This document shows positions 7,733-9,839 of a DNA stretch of 9,839 nt, piece after piece. The stretch lies in assembly GCA_003506095.1 (NCBI GenBank), contig DNWZ01000509.1, positions 1 through 9,839 of the forward strand. The letters run 5' to 3'. The stretch comes from Planctomycetaceae bacterium (GTDB lineage Bacteria > Planctomycetota > Planctomycetia > Pirellulales > Pirellulaceae). The position numbers and the translations under genes are program-made. The notes below the pieces were generated by a model, which did no database searches, was not told the origin of the DNA, and worked only from the letters and a program-made list of their open reading frames with translations. Each line of letters opens with the position of its first letter. Within the stretch, counting starts at the first letter, position 1.

Positions 7733-7789
7733 GTAGCAGGCACACTCCGTGTGCCGTAGCAAAGGTAGCAGGCACTCTCCGAGTGCCGT
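7733..7789 (+). repeat. Tandem pair of the 25-nt hairpin repeat between convergent genes (units 5 and 6)
   Basis: Units at 7733-7757 and 7765-7789, with a 7-nt spacer and 32-nt period as in the other two pairs. Unit 5 has arms GGCACAC/GTGTGCC; unit 6 has GGCACTC/GAGTGCC. Both stems are perfect, and the two versions differ by a swap of one base pair from A-T to T-A. The pair begins one base after the TAA of the oxidoreductase gene and ends 59 bases before the stop codon of the convergent dioxygenase gene, so it may serve as a bidirectional transcript end. Confidence 0.9.
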
Positions 7790-7848
7790 CCACCAACAGC
7801 ATCTAATCCGTTCCCCACAAACACTTCGACAAAACTCAACCAACCGCC

Positions 7849-8517
7849 CTACGCATCCGACGCCGTCACACCCAGCACAATATTCCAGTTAGCCAACAAT
7901 TCGCCAATCGTCGAATCGGGCATCGGCTTAAACTCCGTCAACACCGTCTGCTTGACCTTGTCATCGCCAAGCCGCCTCATCAATCCATCCTTTTCATTGA
8001 GCGCTTCCCCGGCGACCAAAAGCTGAGTCGTCAAAACACGCTTGCCGTTTCTTGAAATCGCAAAGTGGATATGCGGTGCTCGGCCTGGGTAGGGAACCGG
8101 TTTAACGGTGCGGAAAAAGTATCGTCCTTCGGAATCGGTCAAGAAACGTCCGTACCCTTGGAAATTGGTATCGCGTTTATCAGCGTTCACCGATTCGGAA
8201 TGAAGATACGCGCCCTTATGATCGACCTGCCAAATCTCGACCAACGCGTTGCGAACCGGTCCGCCATCCTTGCCCAAAACGCGACCGCTCAGGTAAGTGA
8301 TCTCGCCGACCGCTGGCGTCAATGAATCGTTCAGCACCAACAGATCGTTATCGGTATCCAGCGGCATACGATCGGGATAGAACGGGCCTTCGGTCATCGC
8401 TGCGGTTCGCATCAATTCCTCAGCAAACAAGCCCGGAGTCGCGAAGAGGGCCGCAGCGCCAAAACCGGCGTTCCGCATAAATTGGCGTCGTGGTGTTGCG
8501 TTTCGATTCAGATCCAT
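7849..8517 (-). CDS. Exported intradiol ring-cleavage dioxygenase-like protein
   Basis: Product of 222 residues, starting at the ATG at 8517 with an AGGA nine bases upstream. The N-terminus has a Tat-like motif (PRRQFMRNAGFGAAA, residues 9-23) with cleavage probably near GLFAEE. The body matches catechol/protocatechuate 3,4-dioxygenases: TEGPFYPD (42-49), a beta-sandwich core with VRNALVEIWQVDHKGAYLHS, GYGRFLTDSEGRYFFRTVKP (121-140) and PYPGRAPHIHF (142-152). The four Fe(III) ligands of the family are in place as Tyr104, Tyr143, His149 and His151, and Arg146 matches the conserved active-site arginine. The family opens catechol-type rings between the two hydroxyls using O2. At 222 residues it has roughly the size of one protocatechuate dioxygenase subunit, but no partner subunit gene is adjacent and no other beta-ketoadipate pathway gene is in the window. 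The export signal suggests action outside the cytoplasm on a phenolic or other diol; the true substrate is unknown. Confidence 0.92.
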   Translation of the reverse strand: MDLNRNATPRRQFMRNAGFGAAALFATPGLFAEELMRTAAMTEGPFYPDRMPLDTDNDLLVLNDSLTPAVGEITYLSGRVLGKDGGPVRNALVEIWQVDHKGAYLHSESVNADKRDTNFQGYGRFLTDSEGRYFFRTVKPVPYPGRAPHIHFAISRNGKRVLTTQLLVAGEALNEKDGLMRRLGDDKVKQTVLTEFKPMPDSTIGELLANWNIVLGVTASDA

Positions 8518-8573
8518 CGCTAGCTGTCCTGCCGTGTGAAAAGAAGAAGTGTGGGTTAAGTCTGACGAGCGTC

Positions 8574-8582
8574 ATTGTAGCA
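8574..8582 (-). promoter_or_regulatory. Candidate extended -10 promoter of the dioxygenase gene
   Basis: On the minus strand TGCTACAAT combines the TGn extension with a five-of-six match to TATAAT. It lies 56 nt upstream of the ATG at 8517. No good -35 is seen at 15-19 nt, which extended -10 promoters can tolerate. Confidence 0.38.
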
Positions 8583-8741
8583 ACCCCGCAAACGAGCATC
8601 GGTTTCGCATTCCCCGTTACCGCTAACACTTTAGCAGTCGTGGGGTCGATCGCTATCCATGTGCAAGGCAGAAATCGCTGCCCTTATTGCCGCGGGCAAT
8701 TTCCACAATGTTGACAACAAGCGGCGGTTGGTCCATCGTGA

Positions 8742-8757
8742 CCGCTTCGCGAAGCGG
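8742..8757. promoter_or_regulatory. Perfect 16-bp palindrome, candidate operator
   Basis: CCGCTTCGCGAAGCGG is identical on both strands. It lies 108 bp upstream of the MFS start and directly before a TATAAC. A dimeric regulator binding site is one reading; a dispersed palindromic repeat of this genome is another. Confidence 0.4.
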
Positions 8758-8854
8758 GTATAACACTCCTTTGCGATCCTGCCGACAACACTGCTGTGGT
8801 CCGTTGCCCCTACGGCGACTGATGCGGCCAGTCCCTCCCCTGCCGATCTCCCAC

Positions 8855-8858
8855 GGAG
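8855..8858 (+). promoter_or_regulatory. Ribosome binding site of the MFS gene
   Basis: GGAG is followed by a 7-nt spacer and the ATG at 8866. It favours this ATG over the TTG codon immediately upstream (8863). Confidence 0.6.
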
Positions 8859-8865
8859 CCGATTG

Positions 8866-9839
8866 ATGCAAAACGATTCGTTGTTGGCAAGGCTACACCG
8901 TCGCTCGGAAGTCATCTTTGGCCTCGCTGCAACGACCTCATTTCTGCTTTACCTACATCGTTATACCTGGAATCTGGTTCGTCCCGAATTGGAAGCCGAG
9001 TACAACCTCAGCAACACACAACTGGAAGCGCTAGGTTCAGCATTCTTTTTCCCATACGCGCTCGGCCAGATTCCCGGCGGCATTCTATGCGACCTGTTTG
9101 GTCCCCATATCTTTCTAGTCGTGATCATTATCGCCTGGTCGGCGCTATTGCCACTGCACGGCCTGGTCGGCAGTTTCACTGGGTTGCTTGCCGTCCGTGG
9201 CGGATTCGGCCTCTTTCAAGCCGGATGCTACCCGGCGCTCAGCCAAGTGACGCGATCATGGTTTCCGATGCGAAAACGCACGCAAATCCAAGGTTGGATC
9301 GCCAGCGCGTTTGGACGAGGCGGCGGCGCGATGGCATCGATCATTATGGGATCGTTCCTGATGGGATATCTGGAACTTCATTGGTTGACGTCGCTGTGGA
9401 TCCTATCAGCCGCAGGGATTGTTTTCGCACTGATTTTCTTAGTACTGTTTCGCAACTCGCCGCCGGTGCCGGTTGATGGCGAAACAGAAACACAGATAAG
9501 CGACAGATCGCTATCACAGACAAACGAAACGGCGCCTCAGGCACCGCGCGTCTTACCATTTCGTATCGCACTGAAAAATCGCAGTTATGTGATTTTGCTG
9601 TTCCAGCAATTCTTGAATGCCGGTTCGGACGTCGTATTCGCGTTGATCCTCGGCAGTTATTTCCGATCGCTGGGCGTTGACAAAGGTGCCGAGCTTGGGG
9701 TCCTGATCAGCCTGCCGCTTTGGGGCGGTGCACTGGGCGGCATCTTCGGCGGATACGCCAATGACTGGGCGATCAATCGATTTTCGAGTCGCCGGTGGAG
9801 TCGTTCGACCGTCGCGGGCATTGGCCTAGGCACCGGCGG
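8866..9839 (+). CDS. Major facilitator superfamily transporter (partial, 3' end outside window)
   Basis: An open frame of 324 codons runs off the right edge. Eight hydrophobic segments are visible at about residues 14-36, 54-78, 81-104, 107-128, 143-169, 173-195, 240-267 and 276-298, the order expected for the first eight helices of a 12-helix MFS protein. The loop after helix 2 carries a motif-A-like GGILCDLFGPH (71-81). After helix 6 a hydrophilic loop (about 196-238) rich in E, T and Q is the usual central cytoplasmic loop. The helix 1 region RYTWNLVRPELEAEYNLSNT and FPYALGQIPGG resemble the organic-anion/hexuronate-type (ACS-like) branch, which carries organic or sugar acids with protons or other ions. 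The substrate is not determinable. It is divergent from the dioxygenase gene, so shared regulation is possible but not shown. Confidence 0.92.
   Translation, partial: MQNDSLLARLHRRSEVIFGLAATTSFLLYLHRYTWNLVRPELEAEYNLSNTQLEALGSAFFFPYALGQIPGGILCDLFGPHIFLVVIIIAWSALLPLHGLVGSFTGLLAVRGGFGLFQAGCYPALSQVTRSWFPMRKRTQIQGWIASAFGRGGGAMASIIMGSFLMGYLELHWLTSLWILSAAGIVFALIFLVLFRNSPPVPVDGETETQISDRSLSQTNETAPQAPRVLPFRIALKNRSYVILLFQQFLNAGSDVVFALILGSYFRSLGVDKGAELGVLISLPLWGGALGGIFGGYANDWAINRFSSRRWSRSTVAGIGLGTG

Larger units (their letters stand above)
8518..8865. other. Divergent intergenic region, no convincing gene
   Basis: This 348-bp stretch separates the dioxygenase gene (minus) from the MFS gene (plus). It holds an extended -10 for the dioxygenase, a TTGACA at 8711-8716 inside a short inverted repeat (TGTTG-A-CAACA, 8709-8719), and a perfect 16-bp palindrome at 8742-8757 followed by TATAAC (8759-8764). 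Open frames crossing it have no recognisable protein features. No RNA gene is recognisable. Confidence 0.6.

Noticed and set aside
7360..7843. Minus-strand open frames of 159 and 73 codons containing the third repeat pair
   Set aside because: They are antisense to the oxidoreductase, and the YGTRSVPAT stretch is repeat translation.
7790..7848. Classical rho-independent terminator between the convergent genes
   Set aside because: No stem followed by a T-run is visible; the only strong hairpins are the repeat units.
8490..8915. Small open frames in the intergenic region (plus 74 codons, minus 94 and 72 codons)
   Set aside because: They overlap the start of the dioxygenase or the MFS gene, lack a supported start, and have no recognisable motif.

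Overview
The window reads as chromosome of a planctomycete, most likely a Rhodopirellula/Pirellulaceae-type member of the Planctomycetota. Three things point there: a 1438-residue secreted protein combining a GDSL-like domain, a beta-propeller, HEAT-like helices and a CxxCH heme domain, an architecture I know mainly from Planctomycetes and Verrucomicrobia; a second, divergently transcribed propeller protein of the same kind; and two proteins with Tat-type signals (a Gfo/Idh/MocA oxidoreductase and an intradiol dioxygenase). Assignment to genus is inference; no rRNA or other marker is present.

Layout from left to right. (1) 1-1514, minus strand: N-terminal part of a secreted beta-sandwich plus beta-propeller protein, cut by the left edge. 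(2) 1515-1715: divergent intergenic region with ACCCAC-type motifs upstream of both genes and a cluster of alternating GACGC/GCGTC arms. (3) 1716-6032, plus: the large heme-binding protein. (4) 6033-6267: two inverted tandem pairs of a 25-nt hairpin repeat, then a candidate promoter. (5) 6268-7731, plus: Tat-exported Gfo/Idh/MocA oxidoreductase. (6) 7733-7789: third pair of the same hairpin repeat, starting one base after the stop codon and lying between convergent genes. (7) 7849-8517, minus: exported intradiol ring-cleavage dioxygenase-like protein with all four iron ligands present. (8) 8518-8865: divergent intergenic region with an extended -10 for the dioxygenase and a perfect 16-bp palindrome. 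(9) 8866-9839, plus: N-terminal part of a 12-TM-type MFS transporter, cut by the right edge.

Functional reading (inference): the set fits oxidation of carbohydrates or of aromatic/polyol compounds outside the cytoplasm, with the two propeller proteins as periplasmic dehydrogenase-like or substrate-binding enzymes (one with its own c-type heme), the Gfo/Idh/MocA protein as a sugar-modifying oxidoreductase, and the MFS protein bringing in an organic anion or sugar derivative. No substrate can be named from sequence alone, and spacing does not prove one operon. The most unusual non-coding structure is the hairpin repeat: six 25-nt units, always in pairs with exactly 32-nt periodicity, in two places directly abutting a stop codon, with a compensatory base-pair swap in the stem.
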